From contig JAMPAG010000023.1 of NCBI GenBank assembly GCA_023667365.1, positions 1-38,937 on the forward strand: 38,937 nt of DNA, given 5' to 3'. Shown here piece by piece: positions 7,361-17,056 of the stretch (within the stretch, counting starts at the first letter, position 1; the number at the start of each line of letters is the position of its first letter). The notes under the pieces were generated by a model, which saw only the letters and a list, made by a program, of their open reading frames with translations, did no database searches and had not been told where the DNA came from. This stretch comes from a bacterium (GTDB taxonomy: Bacteria; Bacillota; Clostridia; Lachnospirales; Lachnospiraceae). Both the position numbers and the translations under genes were made by a program.

Positions 7361-10279
7361 ATGAGGAACAAAAAGCGGATGAAAAAGAAAGCGGGAAGGA
7401 TGCTCGGAATCCTCATGGCGGCGGTCATGACGGCAGCGACACTTCCGGCAGCAGGGATGGAGAGCCATGCCGCGAAAGAGAGTGACGGGATCGACTACGA
7501 GGCGCTTTTGGACGTTGTGCAGGACAGCGATTCGTATGGAAATTATCTGAGCGCGCATGCGGGGGCGGCTTATCCGGAGGAGCGGATCGTGATCTGCGGC
7601 GGAGACTTTGCGGATGCCTCCGAAGGCTTTGAACGGCTGGAGGATTACGAGGGACTTGGCAATGCCTGCGCGCTGACGCTGGAAGAGGGAAGCATTACCT
7701 ACGAGGTATTTGTCGAGCAGGAGGGCTTTTATAACCTGCGGCTTGTGTACTATCCGGTGGAAGGCAAGAATAACGAGATCGGCAGGGCGGTGTCTCTCAA
7801 CGGGGAAGTTCCGTTTGACGAGGCGCAGTATCTCGAGTTTACGCGGATCTGGCAGGATGCGGACGAGATCACGCGGGATGCGAGAAACAACGACGTACGC
7901 CCGAAGCAGGAGGAGGCGCCTTCCTGGATTTCGCTTTACGTAAGGGACAGCGAGGGATTTTATCGGGATGCGATGTATTTTTATTTTGAAAAAGGAAGAA
8001 ATACAATCACGCTTCAATCCACGCAGGAGCCGATGGTGATCGGACAGCTCATACTGGAACAGGAGGAGCGTCCGGTATCCTATGCGGAATATCAAAGCGC
8101 CAATGAGCGGGCGGGATATACGAGGGTCAGTACGGAGCCGATCAAAATTCAGGCGGAGGACGCTTCCTATAAATCCAATTCGACACTGTATCCCATTACG
8201 GACAGAAGTTCGCCGCTCACGGAGCCCCAGAATGCGGCGAAAACCCGGCTCAATACGGTGGGCGGGACGAATTGGAGCCTGAACGGACAGTGGATCACCT
8301 GGAACGTGGAAGTTCCGGAGGACGGCTTATATGAAATCGCCGTCAAGTACCGGCAGAATAAAAATCAGGGCGTGACCGTCGTACGGTCTCTTTACATAGA
8401 CGGCGGAATCCCGTTTGAGGAGGCTGCCCAGTTACCGTTTTATTATAACAACGCCTGGAAGATCACGGCGCTTGGAAACGGGGAAGAACCCTATCAGTTT
8501 TACCTGACGAAAGGCACGCATACCCTGACGCTCATGGTCGGGTTAGACGAGGAACTGGCTGAAATCTTACGCATGACGGATGCGTGCGTGACGCAGTTAA
8601 ACGCAGCATACCGGCAGCTTTTGATGGTGATCGGCACGTCCCCGGATACGATGCGCGATTATCAATTGGAATTAAAAGTGCCGGAAGCGCTCTCCATTCT
8701 GGAAGAACAATACGCGGTTGTCCGGGTGCTGGAAGAAAAGATGAAGGACTATTCCAGCGGCTCTAAAGGAAGCCAGACGGCGACGATCCAGAATCTGGCA
8801 AACCAGCTCCGCATCATGACGGAGAATCCGAAGAAAATCGCGAAGCAGTGGTCCGCTTTTAAGGAGAACATTGTCGCGTTAAGTTCCTGGGAACTGTCCA
8901 TGAAGGAACAGCCGTTGGAGATTGACTATCTGCTCGTGGAGGAGCCGGGAGAGGAACTGCCGAAGGTGAAAGCGGGCTTCTTTGCCTCCATGATCTTTGA
9001 GATCAAGAAGTTTGCGGCAAGCTTTGTAGAGGACTATGACAGCATCGGCAACGTGTACGGCGGCGAGGTGCTGGAGGTGTGGATCTTAGCGGACAGCACC
9101 GCGATCACAAGCCAGTCCGGCGGCGGGCGGGATCAGGCGCTGGTAATCAAGGATCTTGTGGATAATTATTTTGTGCCGGAGACAGGCATTGCCGTCAATG
9201 TCAAGCTTGTCAATAAGGACGTCCTGCTTTCCGCGACGCTTGCGGGGGAAGGACCGGATGTGGCGCTCAATGTGGCGGGAAAAGAGCCGGTGAACTATGC
9301 GCTCCGGAACGCCGCGGTCGATCTCACGCAGTTTGACGATTATGAGGAAGTGGCGTCGTGGTTTTACCGTGACGCATTGACGCAGTTTACGTACGACGGC
9401 GGCGTTTACGCGCTCCCGCAGACCATGTCCTTTCATGTGCTGTTTTACCGGGCGGATATTCTGAACGAGTTAGGGCTTGGGATCCCGCGCACGTGGGATG
9501 AGTTTTACGAGGCGCTTGCGGTGATTCAGAAGAACAATATGAATGTGGGGATTATTCCGGATTATACATCCTATGCGATGTTCTTATACCAATATGGCGG
9601 GGATTACTACACGCCGGACGATACCGCATGTGCGTTGGACAGCGAGGAAGCGATCGCCGCGTTTAAGCAGTGGGCGGGCAATTATTCCAACTATAAAATG
9701 CCGATCACCTATGATTTTGCAAACCGGTTCCGTACGGGGGAAATGCCGCTTGCGATCGGAGACTATACCAATTATAACTATTTATCCGTTTTTGCGCCGG
9801 AGATCAAGGGGCTGTGGGGATTTACCGTGGTGCCGGGCTTTGAAAAAGAAAACGGGGAGACCGATCACAGCGTGTCCGCGTGGGAGACGGCGTCCATTAT
9901 CATGGCAACCAGCAGTCAGCAGGAGAGAGGCTGGGCGTTCTTAAAATGGTGGATGAGCGCCGATACGCAGACGGAGTACGGCAACGAGATCGAGAATGTG
10001 TTAGGCGTTGCGGGAAGAGTCGCGACGGCGAATTTGGAGGCGCTTGGAAACCTGCCGTGGTCGAGTGCGGATTACAGACAGCTGACCGCGCAGATGGAGT
10101 GGGTGCGGGCAATTCCGGAAATTCCCGGAAGTTATTATCTGGAGCGCAACATCAAAAACGCGTTTTACACGGTGTACGACGATAACGAGGATCCAAGGGA
10201 AGTATTGCAGGACGCGGTCATTACCATGAATGATGAGATCACGAGCAAACGCCGGGAATTCGGTCTGACGACAAGGTAG
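7361..10279 (+). CDS. Very large modular extracellular sugar-binding protein of an ABC importer
   Basis: A 972-residue exported protein. The basic N-terminus and hydrophobic stretch (about 8-32) end at a probable SHA-A cleavage site; no lipobox cysteine is present, unlike most Gram-positive binding proteins. Two beta-rich modules follow (about 60-225 and 255-420), each with the GxYxxxVxY and GxHTxTL rhythm of carbohydrate-binding modules of the CBM6/35 type. A helical segment comes next (about 425-580), then a family 1 solute-binding domain (about 590-972) with PRTWDEFYEAL, DYTSYAMFLYQYGG and AWETASIIMA. ATG 7361 has AGAGGTG six bases upstream. It precedes two permeases by 10 bases and is the likely binding protein for them. 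How it is held at the surface is unclear. Confidence 0.85.
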   Translation: MRNKKRMKKKAGRMLGILMAAVMTAATLPAAGMESHAAKESDGIDYEALLDVVQDSDSYGNYLSAHAGAAYPEERIVICGGDFADASEGFERLEDYEGLGNACALTLEEGSITYEVFVEQEGFYNLRLVYYPVEGKNNEIGRAVSLNGEVPFDEAQYLEFTRIWQDADEITRDARNNDVRPKQEEAPSWISLYVRDSEGFYRDAMYFYFEKGRNTITLQSTQEPMVIGQLILEQEERPVSYAEYQSANERAGYTRVSTEPIKIQAEDASYKSNSTLYPITDRSSPLTEPQNAAKTRLNTVGGTNWSLNGQWITWNVEVPEDGLYEIAVKYRQNKNQGVTVVRSLYIDGGIPFEEAAQLPFYYNNAWKITALGNGEEPYQFYLTKGTHTLTLMVGLDEELAEILRMTDACVTQLNAAYRQLLMVIGTSPDTMRDYQLELKVPEALSILEEQYAVVRVLEEKMKDYSSGSKGSQTATIQNLANQLRIMTENPKKIAKQWSAFKENIVALSSWELSMKEQPLEIDYLLVEEPGEELPKVKAGFFASMIFEIKKFAASFVEDYDSIGNVYGGEVLEVWILADSTAITSQSGGGRDQALVIKDLVDNYFVPETGIAVNVKLVNKDVLLSATLAGEGPDVALNVAGKEPVNYALRNAAVDLTQFDDYEEVASWFYRDALTQFTYDGGVYALPQTMSFHVLFYRADILNELGLGIPRTWDEFYEALAVIQKNNMNVGIIPDYTSYAMFLYQYGGDYYTPDDTACALDSEEAIAAFKQWAGNYSNYKMPITYDFANRFRTGEMPLAIGDYTNYNYLSVFAPEIKGLWGFTVVPGFEKENGETDHSVSAWETASIIMATSSQQERGWAFLKWWMSADTQTEYGNEIENVLGVAGRVATANLEALGNLPWSSADYRQLTAQMEWVRAIPEIPGSYYLERNIKNAFYTVYDDNEDPREVLQDAVITMNDEITSKRREFGLTTR

Positions 10280-10289
10280 GAGGGACTCC

Positions 10290-11330
10290 ATGAGCAGGAA
10301 CAGGGGAAAGGAAGACGCGGAGGCGATCAAACCGATGACAAAAAAGAAGGACGGACAGGGAAACATAGAGAACCGGACAGGGGAAACGAAGCAGCCGCTT
10401 GTGCCCATGCTGTTTGCCTATGCGAAGATCCGGAGAAAGCAGTTGTTTACGGAAATCAAAAAGAATAAGTCTGCTTATTTTATGATTCTGCCGTACTGTC
10501 TGCTGTTTCTGCTGTTTTATCTGGTTCCGGTATGCATTTCGGTCGGATTAAGCTTTACGGATTTTAACGTGTTGGAGCCGCCGGAATTTGTGGGACTGCG
10601 CAATTACATCGACTTGTTTTTTGCGGATAACATTTTTCTGACGGCGGTGAAAAATACGTTCATTTTTGCGATCATCACCGGTCCGGTCGGCTATTTTATG
10701 GCGTTGTTCATCGCCTGGATGATTAACGATATTAAAAATAAAAAACTCAGGGCGTTCATGACGCTGCTGTTTTATGCGCCGACGATCTCCGGGCAGGCGT
10801 ATATCATCTGGAAATTCATTTTTTCCAGCGACCTGTACGGCATTGCAAACGGATGGCTGATGCGGTTCGGAATCATCAGCGAGCCGATCCTGTGGTTTGA
10901 GGACGCCTCCTACTGCATGACGATTTCCATCGTCGTGATCCTGTGGATGAGCATGGGAACCGGATTTTTGTCCTTCATTGCGGGCTTGCAGAATGTGGAC
11001 CGCTCCCTCTATGAAGCAGGCTATATGGACGGCGTGAAAAACCGCTTCCAGGAGTTGTGGTATATCACCCTGCCGTCCATGAAGGAGCAGCTTTTGTTCG
11101 GCGCGGTCATGACGGTCACAAGTTCGTTTGCGATCCACGACCAGCTTGCGGCGCTGGCGGGATTTCCAAGCGTCAAATACTGCGTCCATACGGTGGTCTC
11201 CCATCTGGTGGATTACGGGACGGTGCGGCTGGAGATGGGATACGCGTCCGCGGTCGCAACGCTGTTGTTTGTGGTGATGATCATGTGCAACAAGTTGATC
11301 CAAAAACTGCTGGGAAAGGTCGGCAGATAG
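10290..11330 (+). CDS. Sugar ABC transporter permease, MalF/UgpA type (importer 1)
   Basis: A 346-residue inner subunit of a CUT1-type carbohydrate importer. After a basic, disordered 60-residue N-terminus there are six membrane helices (from about residue 67), and the cytoplasmic EAA loop that docks the ATPase reads EAGYMDGVKNRFQELWYITLP. It has an AGGAGG ribosome site overlapping the end of the binding-protein gene. The next gene is its partner permease. The long charged N-terminus is longer than usual for the family. Confidence 0.92.
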   Translation: MSRNRGKEDAEAIKPMTKKKDGQGNIENRTGETKQPLVPMLFAYAKIRRKQLFTEIKKNKSAYFMILPYCLLFLLFYLVPVCISVGLSFTDFNVLEPPEFVGLRNYIDLFFADNIFLTAVKNTFIFAIITGPVGYFMALFIAWMINDIKNKKLRAFMTLLFYAPTISGQAYIIWKFIFSSDLYGIANGWLMRFGIISEPILWFEDASYCMTISIVVILWMSMGTGFLSFIAGLQNVDRSLYEAGYMDGVKNRFQELWYITLPSMKEQLLFGAVMTVTSSFAIHDQLAALAGFPSVKYCVHTVVSHLVDYGTVRLEMGYASAVATLLFVVMIMCNKLIQKLLGKVGR

Positions 11331-11358
11331 GGTTGTGAGAAAGACATGGAGGAGTCGT

Positions 11359-12228
11359 ATGAAAGCGATAGGAAAGCATAAAAAAAGAGCAAATGCCAGT
11401 CACTCTGCGGCGGGGAATGCGGTCAGTTTTCTGATTCTGACGGTCATGGGACTGTTCATGGCGCTGCCGATCATTTTGTCCGTGTCCAATTCCCTAAAGC
11501 CGTTGGAAGAGCTGTTTGTATTTCCGCCCAAGTTTTTCGTCCGGAATCCGACGACGGATAATTTTACGGATTTATTTACACTGATGAGCGAATCCTGGGT
11601 GCCGTTTACGAGGTATTTTTTTAACACGCTCTTTGTCACCGTGGCAGGCACCTTAGGGCACCTGCTCATTGCCAGCATGTGCGCGTTCGCGCTGGCGAAA
11701 CGCAAATTTCCGGGGGCGAAGCTGATCTTTGGCGTGATCGTGACCGCGCTGATGTTTTCTGTGCAGGTGACGGCGATCCCGAACTATCTCATCATGTCGA
11801 GGATCGGATGGCTGGACACGTACGCTTCTCTGATCGTTCCGGCGATGGCAAAACCGTTGGGGCTGTTTTTGATGAAGCAGTTCATGGAGCAGATACCGGA
11901 CGCGCTCTTAGAGGCGGCGCGGATCGACGGCGCAAGAGAATTTACGGTGTTCTTTAAGGTAGCGCTGCCCCAGGTAAAGCCGGCGCTTTTAACGCTTGTG
12001 ATTTTCTGTTTTCAGGATTTGTGGAATATGCAGGGCGCAACGTATATTTACAGCGAAAAATTAAAGACGCTTCCCTATGCGCTCGGTCAGATTTCGGCAG
12101 CGGGCATATCCAGAGCCGGTGTATCCGCAGCCGTGACGGTTATCATGATGACGGTTCCCATTATTTTATTTATTCTTTGCCAGAGCAATATTGTCGAGAC
12201 GATGGCATCTTCCGGTATCAAGGATTGA
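11359..12228 (+). CDS. Sugar ABC transporter permease, MalG type (importer 1)
   Basis: A 289-residue partner permease with six membrane helices and a canonical EAA loop, EAARIDGAREFTVFFKVALP. Start ATG 11359 follows GGAGGAG; an in-frame GTG at 11335 lacks a ribosome site. It forms a heterodimer with the preceding permease. No nucleotide-binding subunit is encoded in the window, so a shared MsmX/MsmK-like ATPase from elsewhere is expected. It ends 11 bases before the NHL-repeat protein gene. Confidence 0.92.
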   Translation: MKAIGKHKKRANASHSAAGNAVSFLILTVMGLFMALPIILSVSNSLKPLEELFVFPPKFFVRNPTTDNFTDLFTLMSESWVPFTRYFFNTLFVTVAGTLGHLLIASMCAFALAKRKFPGAKLIFGVIVTALMFSVQVTAIPNYLIMSRIGWLDTYASLIVPAMAKPLGLFLMKQFMEQIPDALLEAARIDGAREFTVFFKVALPQVKPALLTLVIFCFQDLWNMQGATYIYSEKLKTLPYALGQISAAGISRAGVSAAVTVIMMTVPIILFILCQSNIVETMASSGIKD

Positions 12229-12239
12229 GGAGGAGCGGG

Positions 12240-13787
12240 ATGAGACGAGGAAAACAAGGGTTGGCACCCTCAAAGCAAAATCAGCAAAACCGGAAAACGC
12301 GGAGATTCTGCATAAAGCGGCTCCTTCCGGCGCTGTTATCGGCGGCAGCCATACTGTGCTTTGACGCGCTTGCGGTAAGAGCCGAGATGCCGTATGACAC
12401 CTACTCCTATAATTACTGGGGAGAAGAGGTCAAGGAGCCGCATTCCTACCTGTATTCCGGCATGATTTCGGGAAAGGAGATCGGGACGGAGTTGAGCTAT
12501 CCGTCGGATCTGTTTGTCACAGAGGACGGACTTTACGTGGCGGACACGGGACATTCCAGGGTGCTGGCGCTTTCTGCCGACGGGGCGCTCGTGCGCGAGA
12601 TCGGCTATGCAAAAAATGAATCCGATCCGCTGAAGAGTCCGCAGGGCGTGTTTGTGACGGAGGAAGGACATCTCTATGTGGCGGATACGGGAAACGGCCG
12701 CATTGTGGAGTACGATGAAAACGGGGAGTATCTGCGCGAGATCGGGCGTCCCGTCACGACGCTGATTCCGGATGCGCAGGAGTATTCCCCGACCAGGGTG
12801 GTCGTGGACGGCGCCGGCAGAATCTATGTGATTGCGTACGGTATCAATATGGGACTCGTGGAATTTAACAGCGCGGGGGAATTTCAGGGATTTATGGGCG
12901 CCACGCAGGTCAGCGTCAGCATGTTTACCTATATTTGGAAGAATTATTTTTCCACGCAGGCGCAGCAGGAGCGGATGGAGACCATTATCCCGACGGAGTA
13001 CAGCAATATCTTTGTCGATCAGGAGAATTTCATTTACGCCACGATCAACAACTTATCAAGCGAGGATCGGGAGGCGGGGGCGGATGCGATCCGGCGGTTA
13101 AATCCGACCGGAACCGATATTTTACGGCGGCTGGGGCAGTATCCGATCATCGGGGACTTAGACGGCGCGACGTTCGGTTACGATTATTCTTCGTTTGTGG
13201 ATGTGGCGGCGACGGATTACGGATGTTACTTCGTGCTGGACGAGACGGACGGAAAGATTTTTGCTTACGATTATGACGGGATTTCCCTGTTTGTGTTCGG
13301 GCGGAACGGCATCCGCGCAGGCAATTTCCAAAAGCCGGTATCCATCGGGCTAAGCGGGGATGAAAGTAAGATTTATGTGCTGGATAACACGCTAAACAGT
13401 ATTTTTGTATTCGAAATCACGGATTACGGAAGGCATCTTTTGGACGCGATCCGCCTGAACAATCTGGGGGATGCGGAAGGCTCCACAAGGGAGTGGCAGG
13501 AGGTATTAAAACGCAATTCCAACAGCGAACTGGCGTATACGGGACTTGGAAAAACGTATCTGACGGAAGGAAACTATCAGGAGGCAATGGCGTGCTTTGA
13601 ACTTGGAAACAGTAAGAAATATTATTCCAAAGCATTTTCCTATTACCGGAAGGAAGTGATGGAACAATATTTGACGAAGGCGGTCATCGCGGCAGTTGTT
13701 CTGTTTCTGGTGATCTTCGTGATCCGTAAGATCCGACGCTATAGAAGATGGGTAGGTGAGGTTCGATGTTATATGCAGAAAAATTAA
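12240..13787 (+). CDS. NHL beta-propeller/TPR membrane protein of the galactan locus
   Basis: A 515-residue protein with a basic N-terminus, a signal or anchor segment (about 27-48), NHL repeats forming a beta-propeller (about 80-400; for example SPQGVFVTEEGHLYVADTGN), a TPR-like helical region (about 408-465, GNYQEAMACFELG) and a C-terminal membrane helix (about 480-497) followed by a basic tail. The propeller and TPR should lie outside the cell. NHL propellers bind proteins or glycans; none here shows catalytic residues. The start is ATG 12240 behind GAGGAGGAG. It overlaps the YIP1 gene by 22 bases, implying translational coupling. I infer a role as a surface scaffold for the two importers. 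Exact partner unknown. Confidence 0.82.
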   Translation: MRRGKQGLAPSKQNQQNRKTRRFCIKRLLPALLSAAAILCFDALAVRAEMPYDTYSYNYWGEEVKEPHSYLYSGMISGKEIGTELSYPSDLFVTEDGLYVADTGHSRVLALSADGALVREIGYAKNESDPLKSPQGVFVTEEGHLYVADTGNGRIVEYDENGEYLREIGRPVTTLIPDAQEYSPTRVVVDGAGRIYVIAYGINMGLVEFNSAGEFQGFMGATQVSVSMFTYIWKNYFSTQAQQERMETIIPTEYSNIFVDQENFIYATINNLSSEDREAGADAIRRLNPTGTDILRRLGQYPIIGDLDGATFGYDYSSFVDVAATDYGCYFVLDETDGKIFAYDYDGISLFVFGRNGIRAGNFQKPVSIGLSGDESKIYVLDNTLNSIFVFEITDYGRHLLDAIRLNNLGDAEGSTREWQEVLKRNSNSELAYTGLGKTYLTEGNYQEAMACFELGNSKKYYSKAFSYYRKEVMEQYLTKAVIAAVVLFLVIFVIRKIRRYRRWVGEVRCYMQKN

Positions 13788-14386
13788 AGTATGTGTTTTA
13801 TGTGATTTTTCATCCGGCGGACGGCTTTTGGGACTTAAAGCGGGAAAAAAGAGGCAGCCTGTCGGCGGCGTTGACCTTTGTTGCGCTGACGGTACTGACC
13901 TTGGGGCTGGAGAAACTCAACACCGCGTTTTTGTTTAACGATCACCGCATCTCGGAAGTGAACGTCCTGGTGGACGTCATCACCGTGCTTCTGGTATTTA
14001 CGCTCTGGTGCGTCGCCAATTGGTGCACAACTTCCCTGATGGACGGGAAAGGGCGGATGAAGGACATTTTTACCGCGATCGGGTATGCGCTGTTTCCGAT
14101 CGTCTTAATCCGGCTGCCCCTCGTTCTGGTAAGTTTCTGCCTGACGCTGGAGGAAGGCGCGTTCTATTATATTTTTGGATTTCTCGCCTATGCATGGGCG
14201 GCGGTTCTGATTTTTATGGGGACTATGATGACGCATGAGTATTCGCTTGGGAAAACGGTCTTTACCTGCCTCATCACCGTGCTTGGAATGGGAATTATCC
14301 TGTTTATCGGACTGTTATTTTTTAACGTGATCTCAGAGATCATTGAGTTTGTGTCAACCATTTACAGGGAAGTGCGTTTTCGGTAA
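13766..14386 (+). CDS. YIP1-family membrane protein
   Basis: A 206-residue protein with a short cytoplasmic start (HPADGFWDLKREKRGS, typical of bacterial YIP1-domain proteins) and about five membrane helices. The family is poorly understood in bacteria; eukaryotic relatives shape membranes and bind trafficking proteins. The gene starts inside the end of the NHL gene and stops 13 bases before the DUF5696 gene, so the three are almost certainly made together. The role is inferred from context only: a membrane partner of the NHL and DUF5696 proteins in galactan uptake. Confidence 0.8.
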   Translation: MLYAEKLKYVFYVIFHPADGFWDLKREKRGSLSAALTFVALTVLTLGLEKLNTAFLFNDHRISEVNVLVDVITVLLVFTLWCVANWCTTSLMDGKGRMKDIFTAIGYALFPIVLIRLPLVLVSFCLTLEEGAFYYIFGFLAYAWAAVLIFMGTMMTHEYSLGKTVFTCLITVLGMGIILFIGLLFFNVISEIIEFVSTIYREVRFR

Positions 14387-14399
14387 GGGGAGGGGACGG

Positions 14400-16997
14400 A
14401 TGAAAAAGAAAAAAAGAATCGTTGCGTTATTTCTTGCAGGCGTTCTGCTGCTCTCCGGGGAAATGCGGACGGTGCGCGCCGAGGTGGCAGCGCCGGAGGA
14501 CGAAGCAGGAACGGCGTCAGGCGAGGTGGCAGCGCCGGACTACGAGGCGGAAGCGCTGGCGGGCATGAAGCTTGTGGCGCAGAACGAAAGTCTGGAATTG
14601 TATTTTGACGAGGTGGAGACGGATGTTGCGGTCCGGGATAAGCGGTCGGGGGACGTCTGGTTTTCCAATCCGGTGGATACGGAGCTGGACACGGTTTCCA
14701 GCGGGTACTACCAGAGAGTGTTAAAGTCCCAGCTTGTGTTGACCTATATCAACGAAAATACGCAGATCAGCACCATGAACAATTATGATTATTCGATTCT
14801 GGACGGACAGTTTGAGACGGAAGTGCTGGAAGACGGGATCAGGATTACATACACGATCGGAGAAGCAACCGCATTTCTGCTGCTTCCCGAGGCGATCACC
14901 CAGGAGCGCATGGAGCAGTTTCTGGAACGGATGTCCGACAGCCAGAAGCGCAAGGTGAACCGGAACTATATTCTGTATACCGCTTCGGAGATGACAGAGG
15001 AGGAACTGGACGCGCTGGCGGAGCAATATCCGGCGGTCAGGGAGAACAGCCTGTATGTCCTGCGCGGCGGCGTGAAAGATTATCTGAAAGAGGAACTGGC
15101 GGGATATTTCGAGGAAGCGGGATATACGCAGGAGGATTTTGATCTGGATGAGCAGAACATCGGCGTAAGGCAGGAGAACGACAGCGTCTGGTTTCAGGTC
15201 CCGCTCACGTACCGTCTGGAAGGGGATACGCTTCTTGCCGTGATCGACCCGGAGGAAGTTTCCTACAATGATGACGGTTATTATTTGGTAGGGATTGATC
15301 TTCTGCGGTATTTCGGAGCGTCCCTGCGGGACGACGGGTATTTGTTTGTGCCGGACGGCAGCGGCGCGCTGATCTATTTTAACAACGGAAAGACGACGGT
15401 GTCCTCCTACGGCGCACAGGTGTACGGGCAGGACCGCACGATGATCTACACGGCGTATTACGAGAGCCAGATTGATGCGCGAAATACCGTAAAAATGCCG
15501 GTGTTCGGCATAAAGGACGGGGACCGCGCCATGTTTGCCGTCATAGAAGACGGCGACGCCAACGCCGTCATCAACGCGGAAATAGCCGGGAAAACGACGG
15601 GTTATAACGACGTTTATGCATCGTTCTCCTATTTGCAGTACGGCGCCGCGTCGCTGGATGACATGGTGGGAGCGAACAGTTATTATATGTACTCCAAACC
15701 GGAATTTGAGGGGACGCTTGCGATTCGGTATGCTTTTTTATCGGGGGAAAAAGCAAATTACTCCGGCATGGCACAGTGTTATAGGGAATACCTGATCCGG
15801 CAGGGGGTGCTCGGAGAAAAGCACGGGGAGACGGCGCTTCCTTTTTATGCGGAGTATCTCGGTGCGATCGACCGCCCCAAAACGATCCTTGGCGTGAAAT
15901 ATACGGCGGTGGAAGCGGTGACGACGTTTGCCCAGGCGAAAGAGATCTCGGACCGGCTGACCGAAGGCGGCGTTTTGAATCTGAACATTGTGTATTCCGG
16001 CTGGATGAACGGCGGGCTCCACGGAACGGCGGCGACAAAGTGCAAGATCGTATCCGGACTTTCCAAAGGCGGAATGAACTGCGCCGCGTTTCAGAATTAT
16101 GCAGAGGAAATCGGCGCGGATCTCTATATGACGGTCGATCTGCAGTATGTGTATAAGGACGAATTGTTTGACGGATACAGCGCCATGAAGTACGCGCCCC
16201 GGTATTTTGACAACACCAATATCCGGGTGATCGAATACGGGCTGGCAAGCCGGGTGAGCGAGGGTATATTGGCAAGCCTGATCAGTCCGGGGCATGTGGA
16301 GCGTGTCACGCAGGAGCTGCAGCATGCGTTGAAGAAAAAGGACATTTCCGGCGTAAATGTAGGAACGCTGTCCTGGGAGTTGTATTCCGATCTGGCGGAC
16401 AGCAGTTATACCGACAGGCAGATGGCGAAAAACTGCAATACGACGGCAATGGAAGGGATGCGGGAAGAAGCGTTTTCCCTGATCGGAGATAATGCGAACG
16501 CTTATGCATGGGGGTATACGGGCGATTTGTTTAATGTGCCGCTCTATTCCAATCATTACATGATCATTGATGAGGAAGTGCCATTTTATGAGATGGTCGT
16601 TCACGGATACATTCCTTATGCGGGAAGCGCCTTAAACCTTGCGGATGATTATGAGACCGCGGTGTTAAAGAGCGTGGAAAGCGGTGCGGGATTGAATTTC
16701 AAATGGATCTATGCGGACAATTCCGTTGTGAAAGAGACGGATTTTGACTACCTGTATTCCGTCAACTACGAAACGTGGATTGAGCAGGCGATTGAGACAT
16801 ACGGGCGGGTCAACGGGGAAATGGGCTATCTGTCCGGCGTAGAAATGGTCTCTCACGAGGCGGTTCAAAAGGATGTCGTCAAGGTCACTTATGCGGACGG
16901 AAGCGTCGTTTATGTGAACTATACGAACGAAGCGGTGACGGTGGATGGGATTCTGGTGGATGCGAGAGATTTTGCCGTTCAAAAAGGCGGCGTGTGA
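14400..16997 (+). CDS. Large exported DUF5696-type protein, glycosidase-like
   Basis: An 865-residue exported protein with a signal peptide (about 1-27), a short duplicated EVAAP-rich segment (about 28-55) and an N-terminal beta-rich half containing YLFVPDGSGALIYF and MPVFGIKDGDRAMFAV, which I associate with the DUF5696 family. The C-terminal half (about 490-800) has barrel-like strand ends with exposed acids: YSGWMNGG (W535), TVDLQYVY (D580), LSWELYSD (E660, D664) and VPFYEMVVHGYIPY. This resembles glycoside hydrolase barrels, but no activity is established here. ATG 14400 follows GGGGAGGGGACGG. The gene links the NHL/YIP1 pair with the second permease pair. It could be a galactan-debranching enzyme or a non-catalytic glycan-handling protein. 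Confidence 0.78.
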   Translation: MKKKKRIVALFLAGVLLLSGEMRTVRAEVAAPEDEAGTASGEVAAPDYEAEALAGMKLVAQNESLELYFDEVETDVAVRDKRSGDVWFSNPVDTELDTVSSGYYQRVLKSQLVLTYINENTQISTMNNYDYSILDGQFETEVLEDGIRITYTIGEATAFLLLPEAITQERMEQFLERMSDSQKRKVNRNYILYTASEMTEEELDALAEQYPAVRENSLYVLRGGVKDYLKEELAGYFEEAGYTQEDFDLDEQNIGVRQENDSVWFQVPLTYRLEGDTLLAVIDPEEVSYNDDGYYLVGIDLLRYFGASLRDDGYLFVPDGSGALIYFNNGKTTVSSYGAQVYGQDRTMIYTAYYESQIDARNTVKMPVFGIKDGDRAMFAVIEDGDANAVINAEIAGKTTGYNDVYASFSYLQYGAASLDDMVGANSYYMYSKPEFEGTLAIRYAFLSGEKANYSGMAQCYREYLIRQGVLGEKHGETALPFYAEYLGAIDRPKTILGVKYTAVEAVTTFAQAKEISDRLTEGGVLNLNIVYSGWMNGGLHGTAATKCKIVSGLSKGGMNCAAFQNYAEEIGADLYMTVDLQYVYKDELFDGYSAMKYAPRYFDNTNIRVIEYGLASRVSEGILASLISPGHVERVTQELQHALKKKDISGVNVGTLSWELYSDLADSSYTDRQMAKNCNTTAMEGMREEAFSLIGDNANAYAWGYTGDLFNVPLYSNHYMIIDEEVPFYEMVVHGYIPYAGSALNLADDYETAVLKSVESGAGLNFKWIYADNSVVKETDFDYLYSVNYETWIEQAIETYGRVNGEMGYLSGVEMVSHEAVQKDVVKVTYADGSVVYVNYTNEAVTVDGILVDARDFAVQKGGV

Positions 16998-17056
16998 AAC
17001 GGGCGCCCGGTGCTGCAAAAGGCGGCATGAAGAGCGGTGTGTGAAGGAGGACTCCT

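Noticed and set aside
6523..7428. 301-codon frame on the - strand over GH53
   Set aside because: Shadow of the GH53 gene; the product shows no family features.
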